A stretch of 64,000 nucleotides of DNA from Callorhinus ursinus (GCF_003265705.1 NW_020312935.1:1362373-1426372), one strand, 5' to 3'; positions 11,460 through 23,504 are shown, numbered from the stretch's first letter. Program-made: numbers and translations. Notes: generated from the sequence alone by a model not told the origin.

Positions 11460-12220
11460 TGAGGCATTCTTGATCACTCTATTTCTCAATTTCTTAGGAT
11501 ATTCCTGTAGGACTGACCTCCAAAATGTATTCAGAGCACGATCACTTCTCCCCATCTCTGCCCTGCTACCCTGACCTGAGCCACTCCAGTCTTTCCTGGG
11601 CTAAGTCAACTCTATTTCCACCCCTGCTCCCTTAAAGTCTATGTTCCACACAAGGGCTCGAGGGGGCCAGTTAAAATATAAGTCAGCTTAGGCTGCTCCT
11701 CTGTTCAGTCTCCCAGGCTGAGACCTGGAGGGCCTGTGAATGCTATAGCCTGGTGCCCCTGTCACCTCTCTGGCCACAGCTCCTCTCCCCACTGCTCACT
11801 CCACTCCACTGCAGGTATCCCTGCTGCTCCTCAAACAGGCTAGAACCGCTCCTCCTCCAGAGCCTTCAAACACAATGTTGTTTCTGTGCAGAACACACTT
11901 TCCTCTAGTCACTCACAGAGCTCACTCCCTCACCTCCTTCAGGTCTTGGTGAAGCTCACTGCTCACTGAAGCCTCTCCTGACAGCCCTGGTTTAAACTTA
12001 CCCCTCCCCCATCACTCCCCAGCCTTTCCTCCTGCCTTAGTTTCCCTGAAGCATCCAACATAGTCTGTATTTTACCTATTTACTGAGTCCACTATATGCC
12101 TGCCCCTAGTATCTCCAACATCAACAGGGACTTTGCCCATTGTACTGACTTCACATATCCAGTGCCTAGAAGAGAGCCCAGGCCATAGTAAACGTTCACA
12201 AGATTTGCTGAGGGCAGAAA
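11460..12220 (+). repeat. L2 LINE fragment, long
   Basis: A recognisable L2 run: 'ctctctggccacagctcc', 'cacactttcc...', 'gctcactccctcacctccttcaggtctt', 'gaagcctctcctgaca', 'ttactgagtccactatatgcctg' and 'cagtgcctagaagagagcccagg'. The overlapping open frames at 11195-11467 and 12072-12314 have no coding character. Confidence 0.7.
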
Positions 12221-12224
12221 AATG

Positions 12225-12700
12225 AGTAATGCTATGTTGGGCAGTGGTGAGCGGTGAGAAATGAAGCATGAGAAGGGGATGGAGAGTGATCGCTTGCTTG
12301 TTTACATGGCACACTCGGGAAAGGCCTCCGTGAGCGGTAACATTTCGGCAGAGATCTGAACAAAGTGAGACCTGAACCGTGTGTGGCTGGACGGCATTCT
12401 GAGCTAAGTGTGATTTGAGGCCAGTGGTCAGAGGTCAGAAGAGGTTAGAGACACGGCAGGGAGGTAATAGGGGCCAGATCCCACCAGGCCTGGCAAGCCA
12501 GTTAGGACCTGAAGATGGCCCAAAGCCTGCTGATGCTCAAAGCTGATCATGACGGAGCTGATTTACATTTTAGGAAGATCACTAGCTGCTCTGGGGCAAC
12601 AAACTGTAAGAAGCTAAAAATGGGAAAAGTGAGGCAAGTCAGAAAGCCCCTGTAGCAGTCCACGCAGAGAGGCCAGTGACCTGGCCTACTGTGGTAAATG
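12225..12700 (-). repeat. L2 LINE fragment, opposite strand to its neighbour
   Basis: The order 'gaaaggcctccgtgagcggtaac', 'gagatctgaacaaagtgag', 'ggggccagatcccaccaggcctgg', 'ttaggaagatcactagctgctctgg' and 'gtagcagtccacgcagagagg' is the reverse of L2. Its junction with the plus-strand L2 at about 12220 is abrupt. Confidence 0.6.
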
Positions 12701-12786
12701 CTTCATCTAGCATTCGGTGAGTCATGAGTACTCCATAAACTCTAGCTGTCATTATTAAGATGTTGTATTAAATACAGTGACTTGTA

Positions 12787-13671
12787 GGAAACGACAGATG
12801 CAGAGAAAGGGGAACCCTCCTACACTGTTGGTGGGAATGCAAGCTGGTGCAGCCACTCTGGAAGACAGTATGGAGGTTCCTCAAAAAGTTGAAAATAGAG
12901 CTACCCTACGACCCAGCAATTGCACTACTGGGTATTTACCCCAAAGATACAAAAGTAGGGATCTGAAGGGGTACGTGCACCCCGATGTTTATAGCAGCAA
13001 TGTCCACAATAGCCAAACTGTGGAAAAAGCCAAGATGTCCATCAACAGATAAATGGATAAAGAAGATGTGGTATATATATGCAATGGAATATTATGCAGC
13101 CATCAAAAAGACCCGAAATCTTGCCATTTGCAACAATGTGGATGGAACTAGAGGGTATTATGCTAAGAGAAATAAGTCAATCAGAGAAAGACATGTATCA
13201 TATGCTCTCACTGATATGAGGAATTCTTAATCTCAGGAAACTGAGGCTTGCTGGAGTGGTGGGGGGTGGGAGGGATGAGGGGGCTGGGTGATAGACATTG
13301 GGGAGGGTATGTGCTATGGTGAGTGCTGTGAATTGTGTAAGACTGATGAATCACAGACCTGTACCTCTGAAACAAATAATATATTATATGTTAAAAAAAA
13401 AAAAGATGGTAGGAAGGGAAAAATAAAGGGGAGGGAATCGGAGCAGGAGACGAACCATGAGAGACTATGGACTCTGAGAAACAAACTGAGGGTTCTAGAG
13501 GGGAGGGGTGTGGGGGGATGGGTTGGCCTGGTGGTGGGTATTAAGGAGGGCACGTACTGAATGGAACACTGGGTGTTATACGCAAACAATGAATCATGGA
13601 TCATTACATCAAAAACTAATGATGTAATGTATGGTGATTAACATAACATAATAAAATAAAATGAAAAAAAT
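12787..13671 (+). mobile_element. L1 LINE 3' end (ORF2 tail and 3'UTR), 5'-truncated
   Basis: Starts inside ORF2 ('cactgttggtgggaatgcaagctggtgcagcc', 'tggataaagaagatgtggta', 'caatggaatattatgcagcc') and runs through a G-rich 3'UTR, an internal A-run at 13394, and a terminal module ending 'gtgattaacataacataataaaataaaa'. Flanks aaatacagtgacttgt (12770-12786) and aagtacaatgacttgt (13672-13687) are an imperfect target-site duplication. ORF2 is broken, so it cannot move itself. The small open frames here belong to it. Confidence 0.93.
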
Positions 13672-13779
13672 AAGTACAATGACTTGTGTAAGGTATATGG
13701 GAAAAACTCAACTTGTATTTACTTTTATTGTTAGGATAATAATAATGAGAATCCTGATGATAATAATACAATAAGATAA

Positions 13780-14000
13780 TTTCAGAAGGCAACAAGGGCT
13801 TTGAAGAAAATAAAACATGGTAAAGTGATAATGTTGGAAGGGACTGCTTTTGGTTAAAAGAACCAAGGAGGACTTCCTGAGGAGGTGACCTTTGGATGGA
13901 AAGCTGAACAGCAAAAGGAGCCAGTCAGGCAAGACCTAGGAATCTGGAGTGTTCCTGGCAAGGAGAATTGCAAATGTAAAGGTCTTACGGTAGGAATAAG
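13780..14000 (-). repeat. L2 LINE fragment
   Basis: Contains 'aggaggacttcctgaggaggtgacctttggatggaaagctgaa' and 'ctggagtgttcctggcaaggagaattgcaaatg', the reverse of L2. Possibly the continuation of 12225-12700 after the L1 inserted between them. Confidence 0.55.
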
Positions 14001-14004
14001 TAAT

Positions 14005-15930
14005 AAAAACTAATGAACAGTATTCATGAAATTTATTAAAATTGAGTTGTTGGACTCTTAGCTCTTCAACTGATTCTGGTTTCTAGATGGTAATGCCAGG
14101 CTCAAAAATTATGCTAATCACATATAAGGGAGTACAAATTGTATTAAGTATACTTGATCTTAGAAAATCCCACAGAATTCACCAAGTCTGAATTCATCAG
14201 AATCCTAAAGAGATAAGTACTGTTTTCATTTTTTCTTAGTGGATCAAACCCAGCAAGCAAAGGTTTTGTTGGGAATTAGGAACTGGAAAGCTTCTGGCAC
14301 ATATGGAAACTTAATATTAACAGAGGCTTTGAGAGAAAGAACAAAAGACGCTGCTGAATCCAGAATGAGAGGTGATCCCAAAGTAATTTGTCTTATTTTA
14401 TTCTATATTTACATACTCTCTGCTTTGTTCTATCAGATATTGAAGACAGCTTAAAAGAGTTTAGGAGACTAACTGAAATACTCTGAGATGTTGTCAAACC
14501 TTTTCAAATTTCCATATGAGGAAGATTCAAAGTTCGATCTGAATTGCATATTTTTTCATAATCAATTCACATACTCATAAAAGAATATGAAGAAATTCTT
14601 TAAATAAACTCCACAAAAATGTATTCTAGTCTCTGAAGTTCTATATTTAATATGACTATATTAGGTTATGTAATATACAATTATATATTGCCCTACTGGC
14701 TTACAATTCATTCAGATGTAATGCCTGGGGAGGCTCTGTTAGCCTTCAAGTTAAGCAATTACTTTAGTTTATATACTCCCTTTCCACTGTATTTAGATTA
14801 AGAGCAATCAGGTCACCGTTCAGAGACAGAATATTTACTCCAAGCTCTTTCCCCTCTACTATGAGAGACTTAGCCATGAATTACTATCTATCCTAAAATG
14901 TTATCCTTTATAATAATGCTCTCCAGACAAAACATCCAGTCTACTTTTTGTCCGTTAGCTTTCCTTCCAACACACCTAGCGCCCAAACTTGGAAAAACAG
15001 AGTAGCAGAATATGAAAATGGCAGATTTGACTTTCTGAGAAGTGAAAAGAATGAATCTTGATTTTATATTAGCTCCATGATAGAGAGCAATCATGGCGAT
15101 AATTCTGTCCTTCACAGCCTCAGGCAAAGGAAGATGGCGTTCTCTCCTGCAGCCAATGACTCTCCAGGCATTCATCAACGGCAAGCGTGGTCAGACCAGT
15201 GTGGTTAGACCGTCACAATCCTCCTTCTGCCTTTCCTCCACTCCTAAACCTGATGGAAGAATGGCTAACACAGGGTACAACTAGAACTAGGTTTCATTAG
15301 GACTCAGTGAATTTAATATTTGGTGTCCCTGGAAAATGTTATAGATTCCCTAACCACTTGAAGTATTTATTAAATATGATCGTCTCAATCTGAAATTCAT
15401 CCCTCGAAAAGGAAGAATCAGTTCTGAAGTCCTAATCAGCTTGAAAACAAGACTGGTCAGGCATGGTGGGTCTTACCCTCTACCACTCTGATTCTTCATA
15501 TGACTCAGCTGGGTTCTCAGCTTCCTGGGGGCAGCTACATTTCCCTGTCTATTCAAAGAGAATGACCTCTGACCTTCAGCGTGAAAAGAGACCCGAGACT
15601 TCCAAATGTATTTTGACCATTTTTATCCATAGTGTACAGTGATAATGTGGTTACTTCATGATTCATGTAGAAATTATACACGTAAGGTAATTAATTTCCT
15701 CTATAACTTTTTGTTTTCCAAGTTACCCCTGGATCTACTAATCCACCTATACCTCTACCCACCTACTCTGCCTTCACTCCTATTCCTGCTCTGCCTTCAA
15801 CCCCTGTCCTTGTACAGATCTCAATCCTTTCAGCTCACTCCAGGATTTTCCTGAAGCATCAGTTTTCCCTCTTTACTGAATATTCACACATCAGTATAGT
15901 TTCCTCTTAAATATTAAATAATCTACCCTG
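14005..15930. other. Intron sequence with no recognised feature
   Basis: Mostly AT-rich. Open frames at 14239-14454 and 14888-15284 have no recognised family and no flanking splice signals that I could support. Confidence 0.4.
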
Positions 15931-15939
15931 AGCCCAACA

Positions 15940-16830
15940 TCCACCTCTAGCTGCTGCCCCATTTTTCCAATTACCCTTGACAGCAGAACTGCCCACAGGT
16001 GTTACTTATACTCAATATCACCACCTCCTTGCTGTCCATTCTCTCCTCAACCCATCCCATTAGGCTTCTGTACCCAACATTCCACAGAAACTCCTCCTGC
16101 CAAGGTCACTCACTAATGGCTTTGACAAATCCAGTGGCCAATTCCACATCCTTATTTTAGTCTACTTTTCATAGCTTTGGACATAACCCAAAGTTGATCT
16201 CTCCCTCCTTTTGAAATACTGTATCCATTTGGGATTCCAGAGCACTATAAATCTGGTTTTCCTCCTACTCCATGGCCACCCCTTCTTCCTAGTATCACCT
16301 TCTGCAGGCACCTCCTTCTCCCAACCTCTTCTCTACACACACTCACTCTCAACATCAGCTCATCAACCCCTTGGTGGAAAGGATCATCTTTTACATGATT
16401 TTCAAATATTTGTCTCTAGCCAACATCTCCCCTTTGCCACAGATAATTGTGTCCAGCTGCCTATTTGGTACTTTCACTTGGATGTCTAAAGGGAAGTTCC
16501 AACTTAACGTATAAACACCAGATTCCCTGAATCCTCCTGATGCCCTACTTTACTCCCACCCAGCCTCACAAACCTGCTTTCTCTCCACTTCTCCCTATCT
16601 CAGTAAGTGGTGCCACCATTCAGTCATTTGCTGGCCAAAATACTATGAGTCAAACTAGACCCCTTTCTCACACCCTTTATCCAATCCATTAGCAAATCCT
16701 GACAGCTCTACCATAAAAATGTGTATCCTTCATCCCATTTCTCACATCGTCACTGTCACTCTCCTAGTCCAAATCATCCTCATCTTTTACCCCAACTATT
16801 ATAATAGCCTTCCACCTCTGTATTAATCGG
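15940..16830 (+). repeat. L2 LINE, internal region
   Basis: Reads as the L2 ORF region: 'ccaaggtcactcactaatggctttgacaaatccagtggcc', 'gatctctccctccttttgaaatactg', 'ggttttcctcctactccatgg', 'cacttggatgtctaaagggaagttcc' and 'ctcacaccctttatccaatccattagcaaatcctgacagctctacc'. It is diverged and full of stops. Confidence 0.7.
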
Positions 16831-16880
16831 GGTTCGGTTCTGCTACATATAAAAGGGAACAGAACAAAATCAGAGCAACT

Positions 16881-17061
16881 GGGGCGCCTGGGTGGCTCAA
16901 CTGTTTAGCGTCTGCCTTCGGCTCAGGTCATGAGGATGGGCCCCACGTCGGGCTCCCTGCTCCGCGGGAAGCCTGCTTCTCCCTCTCCCACTCCCCCTGC
17001 TTGTGTTCCCTCTCTCGCTGTGTCTCTCTCTGTCAAAAAAATAAATAAAAGTCTTAAAAAA
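16881..17061 (+). mobile_element. CAN SINE
   Basis: Complete head ggggcgcctgggtggctcaa and A-rich tail. Flanks aaaatcagagcaact (16866-16880) and aaaatcaaaccaact (17062-17076) form an imperfect duplication. Part of the middle of the tRNA-like region differs from the other copies. Confidence 0.92.
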
Positions 17062-17076
17062 AAAATCAAACCAACT

Positions 17077-17420
17077 TAAATTAGACAGACAGACGTTTAT
17101 TTCTCTCCCACAAACCAGTCCAGAAGTAGGCAGGCCGGATTGGTATGGAGGCTCCACAGTGTTCCCAGAGACCCAAATTCCTAAATTCTTGCTCCACCAT
17201 TCTAGCACACAGCACCTATCCTCAGTGACACCCCACGCAGCAGAGTAATTCTTGGGTTGCCAGCTATTTCCCACAGCCAGGCTGCAGGCCAAAAGGAAAA
17301 GGCAGAAGGGCAAAACAAAGCACCTGCCTGCTGAATCAGCTTTCCTCAAGTACACACTTAGAAGTCCTGCTCACATCTCTGGCCAACACACAGACACACA
17401 TAGCTGCAAAGGAGGCTGGG
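17077..17420. repeat. Unassigned ancient repeat around the SINE insertion
   Basis: The text 'gtattaatcggggttcggttctgc' before the SINE and 'cgtttatttctctcccacaaaccagtccagaagtaggcaggcc...ggtatggaggctccacag' after it resembles a known mammalian repeat, but I cannot name the family. Confidence 0.4.
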
Positions 17421-17594
17421 TAAGTGCAATCTTTTCTTTCAGGCAGCAGTGAATCCAATCCCAATTTGGGATGCTCTTACGAATGAAGAAAGAGAAAATG
17501 GATGTTAAGGGTGGGCAGCTAGCTGTTACACCTCACGCTCCCTTCAGTCTATCCGCTGTGCAGCAACTAGGCTGATTTCAAAATGCAAGGCAGA

Positions 17595-17791
17595 AGGGTG
17601 CCTGGGTGGCTCAAATGCTTAGGCTCGGGTCATGATCTCCAGGTCCTGGGATCTCCCCGTGTCTGGGCTCCCAGCTCAACGGGGAGTCTGCTTCTTTTTC
17701 TCCCTCTGCCTCTCCCTCTGCTTACGCTCTCTCTCTCTCTCTCTCTCAAATGAATAAATAAAATCTAAAAAAAAAGAAAGAAAAAAGAAAA
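17595..17791 (+). mobile_element. CAN SINE with a short internal deletion
   Basis: Flanked by a perfect 14-bp duplication, aaatgcaaggcaga, at 17581-17594 and 17792-17805. About a dozen bases between 'ggctcaaatgctta' and 'ggctcgggtcatg' are missing relative to other copies. Confidence 0.93.
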
Positions 17792-18119
17792 AAATGCAAG
17801 GCAGAGATGTCATTCCTAATCAAAACCCACCATGGTAATTATGTATCCTATCTTTCCTGTATGAGCTACACCTCAGGATCCTCACTGGATCATTACAAAA
17901 ACAAAACAGAATGACAGACATTTTTGTGCCTCTTGATGTAATACAGTAGAAGTACCAACACCTAAGAATTCATGCCACCCCCAAAATCAAATATGAATCT
18001 AATCAAGCCTCTAGATCAAACTACCAGTTATAGGAAACGGAGGGGACAGAGGACCATTCTACAGAACCTGATGGGGATGCACTCAGCACTCAGCATCCCC
18101 ATTTGTTTGGACCCTGAAA

Positions 18120-18450
18120 AATACTTATATTTATCTTTATATATATGTCTCTCAACTGGGAAGATGTGAATACTGACTGGACATTTGATGATACTGGGGA
18201 GTTACTGTAATTTTTTAGGTATAACAGTATTGTGGTTATGTTAACTTTAAGAGGTCCTTGACAGGGACAAATAACAAAGTATTTACAGACGAAATAATAT
18301 GATGTATGGGACTTAGTACAAAACCCTCTGAGCAGGAGCAAGATAGATGAAGCAAGACTGGTCATGTGCTGATAACTTGGAAATCTGGGTGATGACGGTT
18401 CACTCTGGTTCTACCTAGGGTGCAAGCTTCCGTAATCAAATAATTTTTTT
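18120..18450 (+). repeat. Old L1 3'UTR-like fragment
   Basis: 'acagtattgtggttatgttaa...gaggtccttgacaggg', 'aaataatatgatgtatgggactt' and 'gatagatgaagcaagactggtcatgtgctgataac' fit an old L1 3' end. Confidence 0.45.
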
Positions 18451-18454
18451 ATAC

Positions 18455-18835
18455 TTTCCAGTGGCTTCCTACCCTACTTTGCAGGACTTCTAAGACCTTT
18501 TGTGAGCTCGCCCTCTGCAACCTCCTTTCCTACCATTTTCCAGTGGGTACCTCCACTTCCACCACATGCTTCCCTGCACTTCCCTGAGCCTGCTGTCAAG
18601 CTTAATTTGGTTCTCCACTCAGTGTTACGTCATCACAGAAGTCTCCCCGATCTCCGTACTGAAAAGAAACAGGAGCCCATCACTCTCTATTCTCTACCAT
18701 GTCAGTAGCTGACATTAAATTATATATTTGCTTGTTATTCATTGAGGAACATAAGCTCCATGAAGGCCAAAGCTTGTTTTGTTCTCCAGTGGGTCCTGGC
18801 TCATAGAACTGGTCCTGGCCCAGAGCGAATGAAAG
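18455..18835 (+). repeat. L2 LINE 3' region
   Basis: L2 text includes 'ccagtggcttcctaccctactttgc', 'gagctcgccctctgcaacctc', 'taagctccatgaaggccaaagcttg' and 'ggtcctggctcatag'. Confidence 0.65.
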
Positions 18836-19139
18836 AATATTACTCATTTTTAATATCTTTATCTGGGTACTAAACTATCAAGGGTTCTTCGCAAAGAGAA
18901 ATCCCAACATCCTTGTTAGCTTTATTATAAAATGATATTTACCAAGTCCGGAATGCTAAAGAGTAGTGACAGAGACTCACTGAAGATGTGACATAAAATG
19001 GAGAGAAACAAGAAAAAGTGAACATCTAATACATTCATGGCACAAAAAGATATTTGAGCCCTTTTTATATGCTTTTGCTTTTATCATCTGTAGGCCATCC
19101 TCGAGTTGAAGAAACCTCCTTAGATTTTCTTGAGGTTAA

Positions 19140-19250
19140 CTTTTACTTACTTACATTACTCAACAAATATTTACCGCATGCTTCTTATTTGTCAGGCACT
19201 ATGCTAGGCACTGGGGTGACAGGGGTGACCCAGACAGACTTAAGGAGGGC
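19140..19250 (-). repeat. L2 LINE 3' fragment
   Basis: 'actcaacaaatatttaccgcatgcttcttatttgtcaggcactatgctaggcactgggg' is a reversed L2 3' end. Confidence 0.55.
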
Positions 19251-19699
19251 TAATTGCAGGCAGGAAGAAGACAAAATCCCTATCACAGTTTTTGCCAACA
19301 AAAATGGTTGATTGTGGAAAATTTTATGGCATCTACACTTCAATTAAAAATGTTGGCAATATAATTCATTATCACCATACACCTAGATAGCATAAAATAC
19401 GTTAACGTTTTTCTAGTCTTCTTGGACCACAATTTTTAAATTTCATAGTAGCAAACCAGGAAAACTATTTTGACAAGTTACAGATTTTCTTAAAACATGT
19501 GAGCAATAAAATTGCTCTTCAGACCACCACAGTCACATCCATAACAATTCTATAGTAAACAGATGCTTTCTTAAGTCTAAGGAAGCACCCAGTTTTGCTT
19601 TCCTACAAAAGCCTAATATTTTTCATCCTCCTTTTAATAGTAAAGATACAAATTCAAGGGGTCAGGGAAAGTACAAGGCTCCAGAATTTTACAGTGTTA

Positions 19700-20450
19700 T
19701 TATGAGAACACTGACTCTTGTATTTCTACCACATTGCCACACACCAGGATTATTAGATTAATAAGATATCCAATCATTTTTTTTAAAGTCTGTGTGACAA
19801 GAAGAGATAAGGAAAGCCAGGGTGAATTTGCTGCACCTGTTATCCGGGCGCTTGGCATTCTTAACAAGTTAAAACCCCAGGAAGCCAGATTAAAAGATGA
19901 CAGGGAAAAATGTAAATTACAATATCATCTTCGACATGCTAATATACATGGGTGCCGAAAATCCAATTGAAAGGGGACTGGCTGATTAAGCCGTGGCATG
20001 CTGCAATTTACATATCTCGTCCTCCAGATGTGAGGAGGGTAAATGAGAATGGAGTGTTCTCAGATCAGCAGGGGATAAGGAAGAAAAACATGTGTGTACG
20101 TTGGCTATCAATCTGGCCAAGAGAAAGTGACACAGTGAAAAGACTGACTTCTATTTCCCCAAAAATAAACCTGGCTCCTCTGCCACATTCTGGAGCGGCA
20201 CTACAGACAGCACGACTAATCCGAGCTGGTCATTCTGTGCCTGGCTTTCCAACACTGAGTGACTGCAGATGCCCACACGACCGGCACAGGCTCCTGAGAA
20301 GGGACCCTGCTGATGGTGGACATGCAACAGGATCTTGGCAGAAAAGGGGGACCAGAACTAGCAGCAGGAGCTTCCCCAAATTCCCACCATCAGTCCTAGA
20401 CAAGCCAGCAAGAGGAGAAATCACTATATTTTAGAAAAACATTCTGTAAA
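19700..20450. other. Repeat-free, relatively CpG-containing intron block, candidate conserved element
   Basis: This block has no repeat I recognise and an even base composition compared with its AT-rich surroundings. It contains the longest open frame in the window (160 codons, 19952-20434, plus strand), but that frame shows no known domain, no splice or promoter context, and low-complexity content, so I do not call it a gene. A conserved non-coding element is a possibility. Confidence 0.35.
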
Positions 20451-22638
20451 TTATATTATAGCTTGGAGTCCAAATCCAACAGAAAAATCTTACTGTATTC
20501 AAAACTGGCTACTTAAACTTCTCATAGGTAGCGATTGTTCTCACTTGGTGTCTTCTCCTACATGCATGTAGCCTTTGATAACTTTTAAATACTTACAAGA
20601 AACAGTAAAGCAAACTTCAACTTAATTTTTTTTTTAACTAGGGGCTTGCCAATACACAGGCAGTGTTGGTGAAATGGAAGGGAAAGAGGGAGGACGAAAG
20701 CCGAGCAAGAAAAGCAGCCACAAAATATAGCCAAGGAATAACCTCAACAGGAATGTTAGCACTTCATATTTTTACAGTAAATACAAACATGCCTAACATA
20801 CATTTTGATTATTTATTTGATGTATAGATAAGCAGCAATAAAATCTTTCTCTTTTAGCTTTTGGTTAGGGAAAGTTAAAAACATACACAAAGAAAACAAA
20901 GAAGTATAACAGACCCAATGGACACACCACCCAGCTTCAACAAGTATTCACACTCTGCCCTCCTGGCTTCGTCAATATCTCCATCCAGTCACTCCTTCCG
21001 TTGTTGTTATTGTATTTTATAGTTTTTAAGGTAGAATTTAGATATATTAGAAAGCGTAAATATTAAATGTACAATTTTGACAAATGAATTCATCCATAAA
21101 ACCCACACAGTTGTCACAAATAGAGAACATTCCACTTCCTCAGAAACTTCTGTGTGTTCATTTCTCAGCCAGACTACCTACAGATAGAACAATACATATC
21201 CAACAGAAGACATATTTTCTCCAGCACAGAAAAAAAAGTAAGGAACTCCAACTCCTCAAATCCAGCAAGCTTTATATTTCAAGCTGCACAAAGGCTTCCT
21301 ATCAAAATGACAGTGTAGGAATTTGACACCCAAACTAAATCCAGATGCCAATCTCTTCACAGATAGTATTCAGATACAGAGCTTCAAGAAAAAAACAAGG
21401 ACTTTGGTAAGAGAACAACAACAGCAACATCAAAAGCCCCTCACTGGTTCTGGAGCTATTTATCTTTTCATTTATTTCAGTAGGACCCCAGGCAAAATTA
21501 CAGGTCCGTGAACACAACCCAAGAAATAGACAGTAAAATTATAACAGCAGCATCATTACAAGAGAATTTCTACCCACTTCCTAGAGTGATACATGCTTGG
21601 CAGACCACCGTATATTCTCTATCCCTGCTCTCCAGGAAAGAAGGAACAGCAGCAGGAATACTAGTAACGGCATTAACAGTGGCTGACACGTATTAGTGAT
21701 GAAGAAGCAGAGATTCAAAGCTAGTTCTTTCTGTCTCTAACATGCTTTTGTGATTCCAGCCCTAATGGCACAATACACATAAGCACACACTGTTAACATT
21801 ATATATAACCTGACATTTTGTTCTGCTTATTTGAGCCTTGTTTTTGTCCTCACTCCTTCAATTATGCTGGTAAAACCCCTTTCCTCCTCCCAAGTCCCCA
21901 CTTTGGCCCACAGAGAAGAAAACTCAACCCACAATTTTGTACTCCTGGAAAAGGGCTGGGGAGGAAGCCTCCATCTGCAGTCCCCCTTAGCTGGTCCTTC
22001 CTTCCAGGAAGAACTGGAATTTCTACAACTGAGAAGGGTTTGAGAATGGACCGGCGCAGAGGGCAAATGGCCCATTTTTTAACTTGGGCTCTTTCTGGCC
22101 TGCCGAGGCGCAATCAGAGCTGAGCGGACCGGGCAGGTCTCTGCTCTTGGCTCTAGCTGGTGCACTTGTGCTTCGGCGGAGCTATCTGGATGTCAGCCCT
22201 TCAGGGCCAGCTATCTGCCATCACTGGGGAGCGGGAGGAGGTCCTCTCTGGGCCTTAGGTACTGGCCACATTCTTTGCCATTAATGAGACTGATACTGTG
22301 ATCAATACTTGGATCTTGGGTCTCATTTTTAAACTTGTTAGAATTCAGGGAGGAGGGATGCAATTAAGATCCCAAACTTCCCAAGAAGCCATAATCTTTA
22401 TCCTCTGCCTCGACTCACTGCATCTGGAGCACACCTTTTCCTTTTTTGGTGACCCTCTGGCTCATAGTTGAATATAAATATGCTGAGGTAGGTGAGGGGG
22501 TGTGGGGAAGCATCCAGAAGGATAACCCTTCTTTATACCCTGGCTACTTACAGCTCATGGAAGCTCTCAGCGCTGACAATTCCTCCCTCATTCCCAGGGG
22601 TGCACTACCCCACTCTCAGCCACCCTTACTGCTCCTCT
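20451..22638. other. Intron sequence with no recognised feature
   Basis: Includes a (TTGTTAT)-rich area at 21000 and a GC-richer patch at 21860-22280 with overlapping open frames on both strands. Those have no recognised family and are typical of GC-richer intron sequence. Confidence 0.4.
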
Positions 22639-22760
22639 AACCACCACCACCACTAACACCATCGACACCAGTACCAACCCCCCCACCCTCCACTGCCACC
22701 AACACCATCAACTACCTACACCACTGACAACAACACTACCAACACCAGCACCACCTCCAT
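22639..22760 (+). repeat. CAC-rich triplet low-complexity tract
   Basis: A run of degenerate CAC/AAC/ACC triplets (ccaccaccaccactaacacc and similar) with no exact unit. It lies just upstream, on the plus strand, of HYDIN exon 22812-22946, that is, within 60-170 bp downstream of its donor. Confidence 0.8.
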
Positions 22761-22811
22761 AACAGTTCAGAATTATAACCTGCTAGTGACAAGTAGTCAC
22801 CCATTTCTTAC

Positions 22812-22946
22812 CTTGTTCTCCTCTGGAGTGAAGAGGATTCGGAATATGGATGGCACTCCTGGAGCAACTTTGTGGCCAGAATCTTTGGGGCTGATGACTT
22901 TAAAGTAAGGTGAACTTTCCTCAACAACTTTAACCATCCTTGGAAT
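22812..22946 (-). CDS. HYDIN: HYDIN coding exon 4 (45 codons)
   Basis: This 135-base exon encodes 45 residues, IPRMVKVVEESSPYFKVISP through FRILFTPEENK. It carries the central strands of the first ASH domain: a 'VKVVEESSPYFKVISP' strand pair, then the 'KVAPGVPSIFRILFTPEE' segment that matches the A-P-G-x(4)-I/V-x-F-x-P pattern typical of HYDIN repeats. The acceptor is gttttccttgcag and the donor is AAG|gtaaga (close to consensus), both phase 0. Intron sequence translates with early stops on both sides, which supports the boundaries. The exon lies at the end of a 3.6 kb intron and before a 13.25 kb intron, the largest complete intron in the window. Confidence 0.95.
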
Positions 22947-23210
22947 CTGCAAGGAAAACACACCATGGTGGACATTCTGCCTGTGAAAAAGCAGAAGCAA
23001 AAGCACGGGCTTTGCCGTCCACCAGGAAATCTCTGTCTACTTTTCATGAGCCATGCATGACCTTGGTCAAGGCTTAACTTCCGTTTCCTCACCTGTGAGA
23101 GGAGATGACTCACTCGGTGCATTTGAGCTTTAATTTTTATTAAAATTATTATTCATTTTATTGTTATTGCAAGCCTTTGTTCATTTTATCACTTAAACGT
23201 GACTATCTCC

Positions 23211-23402
23211 GGGGCACCTGGGTGGCTCAGTCGTTAAGTGTCTGCCTTCGGCTCAGGTCATGATCCCAGGGTCCCAGGATCAAGTCCCGCATCGGGCTCC
23301 CTGCTCAGCGGGGAGTCTGCTTCTCCCTCTGCTTCTGCCTGCCGCTCCCCCTGCTTGTGCTCTTTCTCTCTCTGTCAAGTAAATAAAATCTAAATAAATA
23401 AA
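23211..23402 (+). mobile_element. CAN SINE
   Basis: Full-length head ggggcacctgggtggctcag, body and AAATAAATAAATA tail. The target-site duplication is unclear. Confidence 0.92.
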
Positions 23403-23504
23403 TGTGATTGTGTTCAAAGAGGAACCGCTTGATCAGCTAAAACCCCACGCACACAGCGGAGGTAAGCTGGATTTCCCAACATTTGAGAAGTGCTCTGGGA
23501 GAAG

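Noticed and set aside
11195..11467. Overlapping open frames on both strands
   Set aside because: GC-richer intron sequence at an L2 edge. Equal frames on both strands point to composition, not coding.
12777..13560. Several plus-strand frames with L1-like peptides
   Set aside because: These are broken remains of L1 ORF2 and its 3'UTR, not genes.
16881..17061. tRNA-like head of the SINEs as a real tRNA gene
   Set aside because: No cloverleaf with an anticodon arm and no CCA-end context. The sequence continues into SINE body and A tail, and many copies exist.
16897..17355. 152-codon minus-strand open frame
   Set aside because: Much of it is the reverse strand of a CAN SINE (GSGRGRSRLPAEQGAR is SINE text). 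The rest has no family.
19952..20434. 160-codon open frame, longest in the window
   Set aside because: No known domain, no promoter or splice context, antisense in a HYDIN intron. Kept only as a possible conserved block.
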